Below are positions 35,869 through 48,306 of a stretch of DNA of 64,000 nucleotides, one piece after another. The DNA comes from Icerya purchasi (Eukaryota; Arthropoda; Insecta; Hemiptera; Monophlebidae). The position numbers and the translations under genes are program-made. Within the stretch, counting starts at the first letter, position 1. Each line of letters begins with the position of its first letter. The stretch is taken from the NCBI GenBank assembly GCA_039619475.1, contig CM077116.1, forward strand, positions 375,770,188 through 375,834,187. The letters are read 5' to 3'. Below the pieces are notes generated by a model that did not search any database, was not told where the DNA came from, and saw only the letters and a list, made by a program, of their open reading frames with translations.

Positions 35869-36392
35869 AATGAAAGTTTTTTTTTTTTTTTTAATTAAAA
35901 TAATAAATTCAAAAGTGGATTTCAGAACTGCTTGATATAATTAGTAAACTTATCGGTTTTCATTAGCAATGTAATTTATAACCTCTATAAGGAAATGATT
36001 TTTTTTTATTTGAAACATTATTGTGGTGCACACTTCTCTAGTAATAGTAACATTTTTATTTTCTTTTTCCGGTGTTTCGAGACCGTCGTTCAGTCGCGTT
36101 CATATTTCTTGTTTCATGCGGGTTTCGTTCTAAACGTGTATTAATAATCGGTCTCCTTCTGTTTATACACTAGTCGTATCTTATTGCTTCGTGAAGTAAA
36201 AAACGATCGCCGAGACCGTCGGCTACATCTGCTAAATATACCTCGATACTTCGCTCGATGGTGAGTTGTTATTTCTCTATTTTCATTTTTGTTTCAATTA
36301 ACATCCCCGTCATCATTACTTATTATTAAGTTTTGGGTACGTCACGATTCTTCCGACAGTCTTGTAAATCATAAAACTATCGTACATTTAAA

Positions 36393-36887
36393 ATGAACAA
36401 AAGAAAGCGAACAAAAAAGCCTGATAATGCAGTGGATAATAATTGCATTAGAATAAAACAAACACGTAAATCATCACCCAACCAAACCGATCAGGATCGT
36501 AACTTGCCAGCCGATAAATTATTACTGGAAAATCAAGAATTGAAAAAACACATCAGAAAATTACAGGAGCAAATAGATGAGTTACTTTTGTTACCATTAC
36601 AGTCTGTCATTGGATATAGCGAAGTGCAGATCAAAGAATATAATACAACGCTGAATAAAAATGACTCTAAGTCAAGCAGATCGCCATCTTTCTTCGCTAA
36701 GAGTAGAGTAAGTGACACAACAGCAAAAGAGTCGTATAGTGATAAAGTTAAAAATAACAACACTTATATTTGTAACATGAAAAATATTATTTCCAACGGA
36801 GACCATACTGCGAAGTTGAAAGGTTGTCCTGTGTGTAAAGAGAAAAGCGCTTCGGCAGCCAAGCCAAAAGTGACAGCGACCCAATGA
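36393..36887 (+). pseudogene. Jockey-like LINE ORF1 (coiled-coil gag-like)
   Basis: 164 open codons. A basic N-terminus (NKRKRTKKPD) is followed by a leucine-rich heptad segment LLLENQELKKHIRKLQEQID that predicts a coiled coil, then a serine-rich region and a CPVCKE pair near the end. A stop at 36887 is probably secondary: the same reading direction continues to HIRK-like VERISRLENT and ends at 37107, overlapping the ORF2 ATG (ATGACTGA). No standard CCHC knuckle triplet is seen, so the ORF1 type is unusual or partial. Confidence 0.6.
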
Positions 36888-37103
36888 GCGCAACAGAAGT
36901 CAATCGCAACGGCGCAAGTAACTGGAAATCAACCTGTTATACCAGTTAAACGAAATGTTCAACAACAACTTGAACCATTTAAAAAAGAAGGAACCAACCC
37001 TCGGTGATATTTTTAAATATTTACAGAAGCTGGTGGAACGAATTTCTAGGCTAGAAAATACATCAAACCATACTCAGAAAACTAAGTCAAGGAACGGTAA
37101 AAA

Positions 37104-39640
37104 TGACTGAGTCATCACTTCGTATAATTACTTGGAACGTTGATGGTCTCGTGAGGAAAAAATGCGAGTTAGACTAAATTTAAAAAAACATAGACATTGC
37201 CTTGATTTCGGAAGCACATTTCAAGTTAGGCATCAATCGGAAAATTAACAATTACACAGTATACCAGACGCCTACCCCCGATGGGGGAGGATGGCGTGGC
37301 AAAGCAGTAATTGTTAAAAATGATGTTAAACATTTTCAAAACATAGAAATACAAAACAACAATATGCGGATAACCGTCATTACTGTTCAATATAATAACA
37401 GCGAAATTAATTTAGCCGCAGAAGAGGACTTAAAATAACCAAAGAAGACTGCCTAACGGTGTTTACACAATTAGGAAACAAATCCGTTATAGGTGCCGAT
37501 TTCAATGCCAAACATGTGGTATGGGAGGAAAACTCTACTTGAAGCATGTAATATTTCAGGTTGCAAATATCTGAAGAACCAACCTATTGGCCAACTGATC
37601 AGAAAAAAACACCAGACTTAAAAAGAATCTCATCCAACTATGTGGAAGTAAAGAGCTACAATGATTTGACTTCAAACCATATTTCTGTATTTCTTACCCT
37701 TAGTAATACGGTAATACAAAAACAAAAATGTCTAAACCTTACAAATAAATATACAGACTGGGGCAAATTCAGAGATGAACTTGATCGCAGAATTGATTTA
37801 AGAATAAGACTAAAAACAGCACAAGAGTTGAACCTACAAAGTCAGTACTTCATAGAAACAATTCGAGAAGCTGCAAGGAACGCAACACCAGTCCCTATAA
37901 ACAGCAACATAACTCGTGAAAACTGCTAGCCTCTCGAAGTCAAGCAACCAGTTAAAAAAAGAAGAAAAACAAAAAGGTATCTGGCATAATACCCGAAGAC
38001 CAGAAGACAAAAATACCTTCAATCGAATATACAATAAATTGAATAGATTGATCTCTGAAATAAAATAAAAGAGAGTATTATCAACTACTCGGAAGAATTA
38101 AGTCCAACCGAGGACAAAAACCATTCCCTATGGAAAGAAACTCGACGCTTCAAACAACCAGTAGTCATTATATCGCCCCTAAAAGACGAAACTGGAAATT
38201 GGTTACGATGCGATGAGGAAAAAGCTGATTTATTCGCTAAACATTTGTCACGAATATTCCAGCCACACAACATTCAATCACAGATTGAACTAAGCACTGT
38301 AGAAATGGATAAACAATGAAACCTATTACTCCACTTGAAGTAGCATTAATGCAAAACAATCACCAGGAGTAGATGAAATAGCACCTCTAGTGTGTATTAA
38401 AATAATTATCGGAAAACGGAATAATACTACTAACATACATATTTAGTGCCTGATTACGCTTGGAACATGTACCTGAAAGTTTTAAAACAGCTCAGATTGT
38501 TATACTTCAAAAACATGGAAAATTAGCAGAAGTTGTCTCTTCCTACTGACCGATATCGTTATTACCAACGATATCTAAACTATTTGAAAAGTAGTTACTT
38601 AAGCGACTCAAATAATACGCTTACCAGACCATCAATTTGGTTTTCGCAGCCAACATTCTACCGTTAACCTGATACATCGAATAACCTCAGTAATAGAAAG
38701 AGCGTTCGAAGAAAAAATTTTTTGCTCGGCGGTCTTTCTGGATATTGAACAAACATTTGACGGAGTGTGGGTGTCGTCTACTGAAATCATACCTCTCAGA
38801 TAGACAATTCCGCGTAGCCTATGGAGATGCGAGATCATGCTTCCATCCAATACAGCAAGGCGTGCCACAGGGTAGCGTCCTCGGACGTGTTCTGTACCTT
38901 CTGTATACAACAGACATACCAACAACACCAAATACTGGGATTGCGATGTTCGCTGACGATACAGCAATACTATCAGTAAGCGGCTCACGAACTGAAGCAA
39001 CTGAAAACCTTCAGTATGCTTTAGACGGTGTATCAAACTGAATGGAAAATTGGAAAATCAAGCTCACTGAGCAAAAATCTATTCACACCACTTTCGCATT
39101 TCGTAAACGAGATTCGCGACATGTAGTATTCATAAGTAGACGACAAGTGTCAATCTCCGATTCAGCAAAATACTTGGGTGTGCTTCTAGATGCGAAGCTA
39201 ACTTGGGAAACTCACGTTGTGTCAAAAGCTCAGCAGATTCGAGAAAAAACACATGAAATGTATTGGCTTGTCGGGCGGCATTCCAAAATGAAGCTTGAAA
39301 ACAAACGGCTCATTTATGAAATCGTCGTAAGACCGATTTGGATTTATGGGGTACAGATATGGGGATGTATCAAAACATCAAACTGAAATATTATTCAAGC
39401 AGCCCAAAATAAATTCCTCCGTATGATAACCAATGCTCGATAGTTCCAACGTAACGAATCTTTACATACTGATTTAGGGATCAAATGGGTGGATGAAGTC
39501 ATTAAAGACTTTGCCCATCGTCACGAAGAAACACTCCATATACATCCGAACCCGGAATCATTGGACCTTTTGCTTACTACAGAAGACGTAAGACAGCTTA
39601 AATGTTTTAAACCGAACGACTTAGCCGTGTTGTAGATTTC
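37104..39640 (+). pseudogene. Jockey-like LINE ORF2 (EN-RT), broken
   Basis: Starts MTESSLRIITWNVDGL, the endonuclease N-terminus, then LISEAHFKLG and GGGWRGKAVIVKN. RT motifs: HQFGFRSQHSTVN (about 38630), SYLSDRQFRVAYG, GVPQGSVLGRVLYLLYTTDI and AMFADDTAILS (38745-38980, catalytic FADD intact). Thumb: SISDSAKYLGVLLDAKLTWE and IWIYGVQIWG (39042-39370). At least six stops or frameshifts. Confidence 0.75.
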
Positions 39641-39813
39641 TATTGTTTTATTGTATGTATGTGTACATAAATAGCAAAGAATAGATAGAAATCTCTATTC
39701 CTTTGGAACATGTTAATTTAGTTTTATTATAAATGTTACTTATTTAGAAATAGTTCTAAGATTGTAATAACCATACAGTTCCCTTACAAACAAACATTAA
39801 TAAAAAAAAAAAA

Positions 39814-42000
39814 TTTCTGTAACCGCTTTCAATTTTACCGATTTCGTAAAATTCTGTCATTTTTGAATTCCGAACAGAGGAAAAAATTCACTCGGTGATT
39901 TTGAAATAATATAGTGAAATAGAAGAGACTCTATCATATCGAAAATAATTTAAAATGTAAGAAAGAAAAATAAACGGAACGCGTGATTTGCGAAATGTCG
40001 TTAAAATTGTGACTCTCAAAAATACTCTACATTGCAATAACACTAATCATCGCGGGCTCATGTAATTAGAGCACCCCCGAGTCATGTGAAGTTGCGATCG
40101 GAAAACTTCGGATTTGTTCGTTTCTCCTGTGTATTTCAGGTAGATTGTAGGGCCTCACATCCATTAAGCCATCGCGTTCTAATTGGTTACTGTAACCACG
40201 TGACCGCCAATCAAGTTATTTGGCATGTTATCGATATTTGTAACAGCACAGTGTAATAGAGTAGATTTATGTTGAGCGTTTTCAGCTGAAAATGATTTGC
40301 GCAAACGTATTTACTATAAAAATCTGAAAATAAGGCATTACTCATATTAAGAAAATATATACATATTTTAACATTCGAAAGCATTTTGTACCATTACAAA
40401 AAACCCTTTTTATCATAAAATGGTACGCCTTTTTTGATACGCAGCTGGGAGGCTCGAGCAAACAGTCTTTTAGGGGCAGCTATCCCTGATATATGTACAT
40501 GTATACACACACCCACACACACATATATATATGGGGAATATCTGTATCGTTTTATCATTTTAAAAAAATTCATTCATTCTTCTATAACTAAAAACTGTGC
40601 CTTGTCAACGCTATCTATTCATATGTTCCTATTGCACTAATATAGATAGCATATCCATGGCAATTCTATGAACGACACAGCTGTGCTAACTTAAGTTACA
40701 GCTGAAACTAGTAATCGTTTAGTATTGCAATACAAATGCAGTTCAAGCGTGTGTCTATACAGTGACCCATGTGTGTATGCCTTGGTAGTTTGCTATCACC
40801 GGCCGAACGTCTAGTAGCCGTTATTTATTTTTTATAATTTTCACTAGTCGTTGCTTGTTTTCAAACTGGGAACTCCGATGTAATATCTAGCAAAATTTTC
40901 ATTAATGCGAAAATTAATTATTTTTTTATTTTTAAAATTATTTTTAATTTTAATTAATTTAGTATAATTGTATTTTTTTTTATAACGTTCGCCGTTATTA
41001 CTATTAATAATGCTATTATTAAACTAATCATGTACAGTTAAGATGTATATGAAATATTTTGCTACAGAAACATTTTAGGAACCACGCTATTATCAACCGA
41101 AGGACATTTGAATGCGACGGAAGTATAGAAACAGTTTAAATATTTTTAACAAACGGGATCTCATATTATTATTATTATTATTGTTTATTTTATAAATTAT
41201 TAAAATTGTACGTTTTACACAATTATTATTATTTATTATGCAAACTATTTATTTTTTCCTTGTTTGAGTTTTTCCCTGGGCTTGCCAATTATAGACGATT
41301 CAACACCTGTAAATAGAAGTAATTAGGATTAACAAAGAGTGGAATCTGACAAAGAACGCTATACCAAGGGTGGAGAAACAATGACAATCAACGTCGATAA
41401 ATGCTAAAAATATGCATCCTGAAAAGAGAAGGAATGACATTGCCGAAGGTAAGAACAAAAGGAGCTAGCTAGCCCATACCATGGCCACATTTGCAATTAC
41501 AGAGCCCACAGTACCAACGGACAATGGAATCAGCCTACAAATAATTAAGGAAGAAGAAACACGGGATGTTTAAAAAGCAGTTAGAGCCATCAAGCACCAA
41601 AGCTACTTAGAACACAGCGCCTAGCGTGCTGTAAAAAATTATCCGAAAGTTCAATGACTTTCCCCACCACAATAAAGCAAAGTTTATAATGCTTAATTAG
41701 GAAAAATGAATAATAATTACGACGACGACTGCAAGGCCAGCGCCTACCATCCTGTCAAAAGGAAATGAATAGAATTTACACTCAACACTATGGCCACACT
41801 GCAACAGCAGCGCCCGCAGTGCCGGCTGATAAGGAGTTCACTATCTAACGTTAGGGCCGCAAATGCGAAAGCGGGCCCGCAATATTAACTGCGAACTGTG
41901 CATGTTTTTAACTGTAACTGCAATATCAATGCGTGCTCTGCGTTTAAAGAGGAGTTCATTAGAAGTAACTGGACACGATAAGATAGGAATACCAAAGTGA
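39814..42000 (+). other. Gene B intron 1, no gene seen
   Basis: AT-rich intron with short CA/TA simple sequence near 40504-40533 and an ATT run near 41165. A weak RT-linker-like stretch near 41500-41600 (KEEETRD.KAVRAIKHQ) is not convincing alone. Confidence 0.4.
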
Positions 42001-42220
42001 AAGAGAACTACTGAAGGAATTAGATCTTAATATGATGAAGTATAGAAGATAGGAATTTTGCTACAATTGGGATGATCAACGTTGACCGTAGAGAGAGAAT
42101 AAAGGACACACAATATGGAGTTGGAACACCATGTGAGAGCAGCTGCACGTATTAAGCTGCCTTTCAGATGATAAAGAGGAGCACTTAAAGAAGACATGAT
42201 CACAATCACATACAACTGTG

Positions 42221-43275
42221 TTATCGGTACACATCGGACAAATAAAAGAGGACACTATAGAGAATCAATACAATGAAGCGATTGTAATCAAATTGAAGAT
42301 GACAAATAGCAGACATGATGAAACAGGGAAGGTGCGGAAAATGTAAGTGCCATGGTTGAGCAAGTGGATTGGAGCGAATGGAAAAATATTGTGAATTAGG
42401 GGATTGGAGAAGAATGATTCGTGTAGAAAATGGAAGTGAAGAATGGGGATTAGTGGGAATAGGATTCACAACAGAAACAGCAGGGGAAGGCTGGGCGGCA
42501 GCACGATCTGCATAAGTGAGTGCTGAAGTTACGGTGGAGAACGTTTTAACTTTTGAGGATTCAGAAAATGAAATGTTCCCATAAGCCATAATTTTTCTTG
42601 ATTTCCTTATGACGAATCCACTCGAAATAACGACGATCAGTAGAATGATGTTCGCCCTTGCAGTTGCGACAGACAATATTACTTGCTTGTTGATCACAGG
42701 CTGAAAGAGGATGCTTGTCCGAGAATTGAGAGCAAATCTCCGGAGTGTTCCGGCAGTGATTGGCAACGTGCCCGAAGAGAAAGCACTTTGCGTATTGGAT
42801 TGGAGACCGGATACTAGGCGTAAAGTTGTAGATTGAAATTTGATCAGGAAAAAAGGAGCTTGTGCAGATTTCCAAGATTTTTTTCTTTAGTTGAACTTTC
42901 TAAGTAGATTTTATAGAGGCCGGGGTGGCTAGTCCTGTTTTTTAGTAGGAATTCCAGTGCTGAAGCCTTTCGCTTAGTTGGAATGGAAGTGGAACGTTTG
43001 TCTTCTTCATTTGTAGGAGTAGATGTTCTGGAAAGACAGAGCGAATTTATTAGAGTAGAAGTAAAGGTCTGTGAAGGTATCGATACAGAACTGATATTGC
43101 AAATGTCATTCGGGACTAGATCTGCCATTATTTGGTTAAAGAAGGTGTGAGGTTCACCTTCAACGGGTGTTTCCTCAGGAAGGCCACTAGTGGTTGTAGA
43201 AGAAGGGGCACTGCATTTTCCCTGGGTTTTAAAAGAACGGGACATCGTCGAGAAGCCGATGTGCCCCGGCGCTTA
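42221..43275 (-). pseudogene. LINE ORF1 (gag) with zinc knuckles, broken
   Basis: The minus strand begins MSRSFKTQGKCSAPSSTTTS at 43245 and continues to about 42844. A frameshift then leads into knuckle-bearing sequence: AKCFLFGHVANHCR, then C-x-x-(x)-H-C-type ICSQFSDKHPLSAC and VCRNCKGEHHSTD (42875-42640). Three CCHC-like knuckles of this spacing are the hallmark of gag ORF1 of I/R1/Jockey-group LINEs. It ends around 42221. The first knuckle and frame are damaged. A 5' UTR precedes 43245, so this is a 5' end, with ORF2 missing downstream. Confidence 0.65.
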
Positions 43276-43439
43276 TAAACTACAAACAAAATGCAGCTTT
43301 ACGACCGTGACAATTGTATTCGCAGAATTATTTCATAGCGCGACTTGTGGCAACATTGCGATGGTGCTCGCGATCTCGTTGGAAAGAGGGGACATTTCTG
43401 AGTCAGTATATCCAGTTTTCATAACGGTAGCACGTATTA

Positions 43440-44047
43440 AACAAAGTAAGATTTTTACACATGTCGTGAAAATGTGCGATGTAAATACTGAGCAACGTAT
43501 CCTGTGATCAAATTCTTGGTCAAACGCGGAGTAAAGCTGCAGTCGGAAATTTTCGTACAGTTACAAGACGTGTTTAAGGAAGACGTGATGAAACAACTGA
43601 CTATGTTTTCAAGTGGGCTAAGCGGTTTAAAGACGGCCGTGAATCAGCCGAGAACGATTCGTGCTGCGGCGGTCCTTCTACCGCAAAAACGGTGGCAAAT
43701 GTTGAACGTGTGCGCATGCGCGTGCTCCAAGACCGTCGAGTGAGTTGTCGAATGGTAGAAGAAGAGTTACACCTCAACCGCGAGACCATTCGGTAGATTT
43801 TAAATGACGATCTAGGGATGCGCAAACTGTACGCCAAGGTGGTTCAGTAACTGCTCACAGCTGAGCAAAAAGAGCTCCGGAGATCCATCTGTCAGAACAT
43901 AACTGATCGAATTGACGCTGAAGGAAACCAGTGAATGTCATCCATTATCACGGGGGACGATTCTTGGGTGTTCGAATATGACCCCGAGACCAAGAGGCCG
44001 AACATGCAGAGAGTGGTGAAGGGCGGGGAAATCTGCATCTCGTTTTA
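43440..44047 (+). pseudogene. mariner transposase, truncated and frame-broken
   Basis: Segments in order: NTEQR and IKFLVKRGVK (43480-43530), FKEDVMKQL, KRFKDGRESAENDS and GGPSTAKTVANVERVRMRVL (about 43615-43720), VEEELHLNRETIR, NDDLGMRKLYAK, LTAEQKELRRSICQNI. The first catalytic Asp region is SIITGDDSWVFEYDPETKRP (about 43935-44000). This follows the mariner HTH-linker-D order. The second and third catalytic acids (D34D part) are absent because the copy ends about 44047. Several stops. Confidence 0.8.
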
Positions 44048-44624
44048 ATGAATTCTTCAAATGACATATATTTTTGAATCTTCTTTAAATCGCTGTGTCA
44101 AAATTTTAAATAAATTACAATACCCGAAATAATTTGCAAACATACGCGTCAAATGTAAGTAAAAGTAAGTATCCCAAAACAGACCTTCAAGTTAATTTCA
44201 TAGATTACGGAAGTAAGCTCTTCGTAAAATACCCTAAGTGTGTCTAATGAACATGAAGAGAATTTTAGGTGCCTGGAACAGAGCGTCACTAAAACAACGT
44301 CTGCTATTTTTGTTTCGGTTTCTTTATCTTCACTCTTATTCATCAACATCCGAAGCGGTTCGAGCATTCTCATTCAATAAAGCGTCAAATCATATTGATA
44401 TATATATATGTTTTCAATGCAATGTTTTGAACGTATTACCGTTAATATACCAATCAGTAAAAATGAATTAATCTTTTGGTTAATTTTAAAAAGTATTGGT
44501 GTACTATAAATAGAAAATTATATTTTAAATCTGTATTTTTTTTTAAAATTGCTATGAATTCTGTTTTATATTAATTTAGTTTGCATCTTAATATTTACGA
44601 ATTAAACGATTGATATTTTAACAG

Positions 44625-44750
44625 GTCTATTTCTGCGACAATACGATTTAAGTCACGACACACTGGTACTTATTGAATATCCTGGTGAATTATTTTTTCG
44701 TTCCTTAGAATTGCTTATTTTACCTTTCATCATAACATGTGTCATAACAG
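44625..44750 (+). CDS. SLC1 gene B, exon 2: TM2
   Basis: Acceptor ttttaacag ends at 44624 and donor gtaaac starts at 44751; the exon enters and leaves in phase 1. The translation includes IEYPGELFFRSLELLILPFI and then ITCVIT, a clear counterpart of the EAAT TM2 signature ([27 protein letters not shown]). The PGE-R-L-LPLI pattern is intact. Joining to exon 3 completes the T-G-T-A-N turn. The exon is followed 130 bp later by an inserted RNase H-type LINE (44880-46500), so the donor is close to but not disrupted by the insertion. Confidence 0.88.
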
Positions 44751-44879
44751 GTAAACAGGCATTTATTTCTTAATGAAATGAATTTATAGAACATATATTA
44801 TATTTCTATTCAACGAGCTTTAAATAGATTGTGAAATTTACATTTTAACGAAGTATCATTAATAAACGTTATTTTCAGA

Positions 44880-46500
44880 GGACGCCGTTCCTCTCCAAGC
44901 GTATCCCTACATCTAAACTATCTTCCTCTTCTCCAGAAAGCCACCGCCAAATTCCTTGGATTAATCTTTGATTCTAAACTTACTTGGAAACCTCATATTG
45001 CCAACTTAAAACATAGCTGCACCAATTCTATCCCTATATTGAAATATCTGGCTAGCTCCAGATGTAATATTAAACCTAAATTCCTTTTCAACATCTACAG
45101 ATCGCTGATTTTATCGAAAATCCATTATGGGTGCCAGGTGTACTCCTCAGCCAGCAAATCTATATTGAAATCTCTTGATCCTATACATCACTCCGCACTG
45201 AGAACCATTTTGGGAGTGCATTGAACTTTTCCAGCTGCCTGCATGTGCGTTCTAGCTGGGTGCCCTCCGCTTTCCTACTTCCGAAAATACTTCATACTGC
45301 GAAATATGTACCATCATTTCAGCCACACACGAGACCTCCCCTTAAAGTTGGAACATTTTCTTCTTGAACCAAACTTTCCCGGCGACCCACTACCAGAATT
45401 ACTGGCCGACCTGCGAAGATGTGGTATCACGTCTGTACAGAGGTCAACACCCAGCCTCAATAGCCTTATTCCCCCTTGGATCACTTCCCAGATAAATATT
45501 GATATGTCGCTGAAACAGCATCCAAACACAAGTCCTCTCTTCACAGTGGAAGCGGCAGTTAGGGCAATTAATAAGTACCCGGACCATCTGATTTACTACA
45601 CTGATGGAGCCAAGGCAGTTGGCGAGGCAGGTCCACTGCCCGCAGCCTGTGCAGTCGAAGGTCACGACATCTCATGCGAAACTCGACTCAATGATGCCTG
45701 TTCCGCATTGGATGCAGAATTGTACGCAACTGCACACTGCTTCCACCACACCGCTACAACTCGCACCAGAGCCAGTGATTTCCTCCTGGTTACTGATTCA
45801 CTACAGTCTTTGAACATGATTAGGAGTCAAAAACTCAACAACCCGCTAATTCTAAAAATATATCACTACTTGAGTGAATTGCAGTTAATGAATAGTCAGG
45901 TGTCGCTGCTGTGGGTTCCTGGGCACATTGGAGTGCGTGGTAATGAAATTGTCGACAGAGCAGCACGTTCTGCCTTGCTCTCGCCAATGCCACAGGACGC
46001 GGAGCTACCCTCATCAATCACATATACATTCCTAAAGGTGTGCGAAAACCAGTGGAAAACTGAATGGGCAGCTGCAACAACATCTCTAAGAACCATTAAG
46101 CCCACAGTTGAATCATGGTGGCCACCGGAAGGAACATCCCGATACGATTTTAAGATTCTCAGCCGGCTGCGAATTGGCCATATCGCTATTTCGTACAAAC
46201 ATATAATTGATAAAACGCCGCCTCCGGCTACATGCCCCTTGTGCAACCAGACAACCGCACCAAAAGTTTCCCACATAATACTTACCTGCCAAAAGTTTAC
46301 TATGTTGCGGACACAACTTGGCCTACCCATAGATGTAGGGCAGACCCTCTCAAACGAGGTAATCTCCATTAACAAGATTATTGCCTTCATTAAAATGAGT
46401 GGCTTAACTCACCATATTTAAATTATCCCCTCTCCCTTGTGTGTGCTGTAATGGTCATAGTAGTTACACACAGCACATACAATTTTAAGGGGGAAAAAAA
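44880..46500 (+). mobile_element. RNase H-bearing LINE, 5'-truncated, nearly intact tail
   Basis: Reads from RT thumb (KATAKFLGLIFDSKLTWKPH, about 44940-45000) through one in-frame TGA at 45222 into a 392-codon frame to 46421. The RNase H domain keeps all catalytic positions. After it come a CPLCNQTTAPKVSHIILTCQ zinc knuckle and the stop. The 3' UTR has an inverted repeat around 46438-46478 and an A-run at 46494-46501. Inserted in intron 2 of gene B, 130 bp after the exon 2 donor. Confidence 0.8.
45243..46421 (+). CDS. LINE ORF2 C-terminal segment (RNase H plus zinc knuckle)
   Basis: 392-codon open frame. RNase H acidic and His residues are all visible: LIYYTDGAKAVGEAG (Asp), SALDAELYATAH (Glu), LLVTDSLQSL (Asp), LLWVPGHIGVRGNEIVDRAA (His, Asp). 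A C-x2-C...H...C knuckle follows near residue 337 onward. The upstream frame (RT thumb) is joined in the same frame but separated by a single TGA. The Met at 45243 is therefore not a real start, and this is the C-terminal part of a larger polyprotein. RNase H would degrade the RNA strand during reverse transcription. It is the least decayed LINE coding stretch in the window. Confidence 0.75.
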   Translation: MCVLAGCPPLSYFRKYFILRNMYHHFSHTRDLPLKLEHFLLEPNFPGDPLPELLADLRRCGITSVQRSTPSLNSLIPPWITSQINIDMSLKQHPNTSPLFTVEAAVRAINKYPDHLIYYTDGAKAVGEAGPLPAACAVEGHDISCETRLNDACSALDAELYATAHCFHHTATTRTRASDFLLVTDSLQSLNMIRSQKLNNPLILKIYHYLSELQLMNSQVSLLWVPGHIGVRGNEIVDRAARSALLSPMPQDAELPSSITYTFLKVCENQWKTEWAAATTSLRTIKPTVESWWPPEGTSRYDFKILSRLRIGHIAISYKHIIDKTPPPATCPLCNQTTAPKVSHIILTCQKFTMLRTQLGLPIDVGQTLSNEVISINKIIAFIKMSGLTHHI

Positions 46501-47039
46501 ATGTCAAAAACTAATAAAGAACAGGAAAAAAAAATTCGTGACCAATGAAATGTTAAATTCAGATTTACAAAGAGTGGTTCATTTAGCGAAATAAAAGAAG
46601 CATATCCAGATTTTTTTCGAACTTCGTAAAAGTAGTATACATTTTTTTGAAATATGATTGTTACATTTGAAATGGTATTAGGCGAATTTTATTTTAAACT
46701 TTATTTTTCCATCTCAGGCAGCTTTTGAATAACTCGTTTTGTTTATTATTAGTACACTTATTAATTTTAATCTTTAATAAGTTACTCATATTTCACGGTA
46801 TAAAATGATTTCTTTCGATCGATAAAAGTAACTACTAATTGATTTTCTTTTGCTAGGCCGCTATAAGTCTGATTAACAAAACGTATTTGCAAATGGTCTT
46901 CCTGAAGCCAAGTGGTATTCATTTATTCAAGGCCGGGTTCAGGGGGGCGGGGGTTACTTCCCCCATTAGAACTGAAATAGTTACTGTAAATACATAAAAA
47001 TCTGAAAAAAATCAAAAAGTTTAAAATAAGTGTGTTGGA

Positions 47040-47870
47040 TCATCCTTCTTTTTGTACCTTTTACCACTCTCATCGATTCTGTCTCTTAAAGCACTGTTCT
47101 GTATTCCCAATTGAATCTTTTATTATCTGCAAGTGCCTTTAATTCCCTTCTACTGCACCGCACCTTTCTAAATACCTTATCCTTACAAATTCACTCAGTG
47201 TCCTAAAATCTCTCCATAATCTTTATATAGATAATGTAATTGTATGACGCATCTTTCTTCTCCATGATTCCTTATTCAATATCAAATCTCCGTGTCTTTT
47301 ATTTAGATCCTTAGCCATATCGATTTTCCTGGTAATGAGGGCCGTTGACCGAGCTATTAGAGAGGCTTCTTCGCTTCCATCCATAACTTCTCACTTTTTT
47401 TTTCTACTGACGATATAAAAACATTCCTGAAATCCCTTTGTAATCAAATCTTGGAACTGTGTATGGAGATCTAGGCATTAAAATCACTTCTGCTCATTGA
47501 ACTTGATTCTATATCTCAGATTTCCCTTCCATTCTAATCAAGACAAAAAAATATTTCACTCACTAGACTGAGAAATTCTCACTCAACCTTTACCTATTTC
47601 TAACTCCTCGCATCAACCCTTTTCTCTGCCCTCCTTGCAAAAGAATTCATTTTTCGGTTCCTCACTTGTAAACAGCTTACTACCTCTTATCAAACCGAGA
47701 ATTCAGCACAGCGTTCCTGGGCCCTACCACAACTCTCGTCCGATTCTTTCTGTCATATCCAGAATATCTTCCAATTTCTTCATTCCCTTAATCTCCTTAA
47801 CCTAATTTATTATCTCTTGCAGATCCCGGGGCACATATTTCGTTAGAGTAGCCGGCAAATTCACTATTAA
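47040..47870 (+). mobile_element. RNase H-type LINE tail, heavily decayed
   Basis: GNE...VDRAIREASS with a frameshift (about 47334-47375) corresponds to the last RNase H motif. TRLRNSHSTFTYF near 47560-47600 corresponds to the RLRIGH segment that follows it. Beyond that, only composition supports the call. Confidence 0.4.
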
Positions 47871-48306
47871 ATAAACAAATTTGATGTGAACAACACGTGA
47901 TTTCCTCTTACAATTCTATTAAATACTACAACGAGTGGCTAACGCAGCTGGCATATACAAGCACTTAGCTATAAAAAGCATATAATTGAACAATATTATT
48001 AAGACAGTTGCGGTAAACTATGTAGTCTCAGACGGACAACCGATGGTCACCGTCGTACTTTATGAATTGTATTTTGGAACAAATATATACGGTTACTTTC
48101 AGTTTCTAAGGTAAGGAAAAAATTCAGAAGATTAATTAGTTTATTTTTGTTGTGGTTCAGTAGTTCTTTTAGCTTCATTGAAAATCAAACAAGGGCTTAT
48201 TACGCACAAAGCATCAACCGGACTGACGGTAATTTTGAAAAATTTTTACTTCATTGTTATTCATTGTTTGTAAACTAATGTTTTGAAATATTCAAATATT
48301 TTAAAT

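Larger units (their letters stand above)
36060..39813 (+). mobile_element. Jockey-like LINE, near full length with both ORFs
   Basis: A 5' UTR (36060-36392) contains GAGACCGTCG twice (about 36080 and 36211). Then come ORF1 (36393), ORF2 (37104) and a 3' end with poly(A) at 39802-39813. It is the only element here that retains a 5' UTR, gag-like ORF1, EN and RT together. Stops and frameshifts in ORF2 make it inactive. It sits in intron 1 of gene B in sense orientation. Confidence 0.75.

Noticed and set aside
41470..41660. Possible LINE RT linker (KEEETRD.KAVRAIKHQ)
   Set aside because: Too short and broken; no flanking RT or endonuclease motif supports it.
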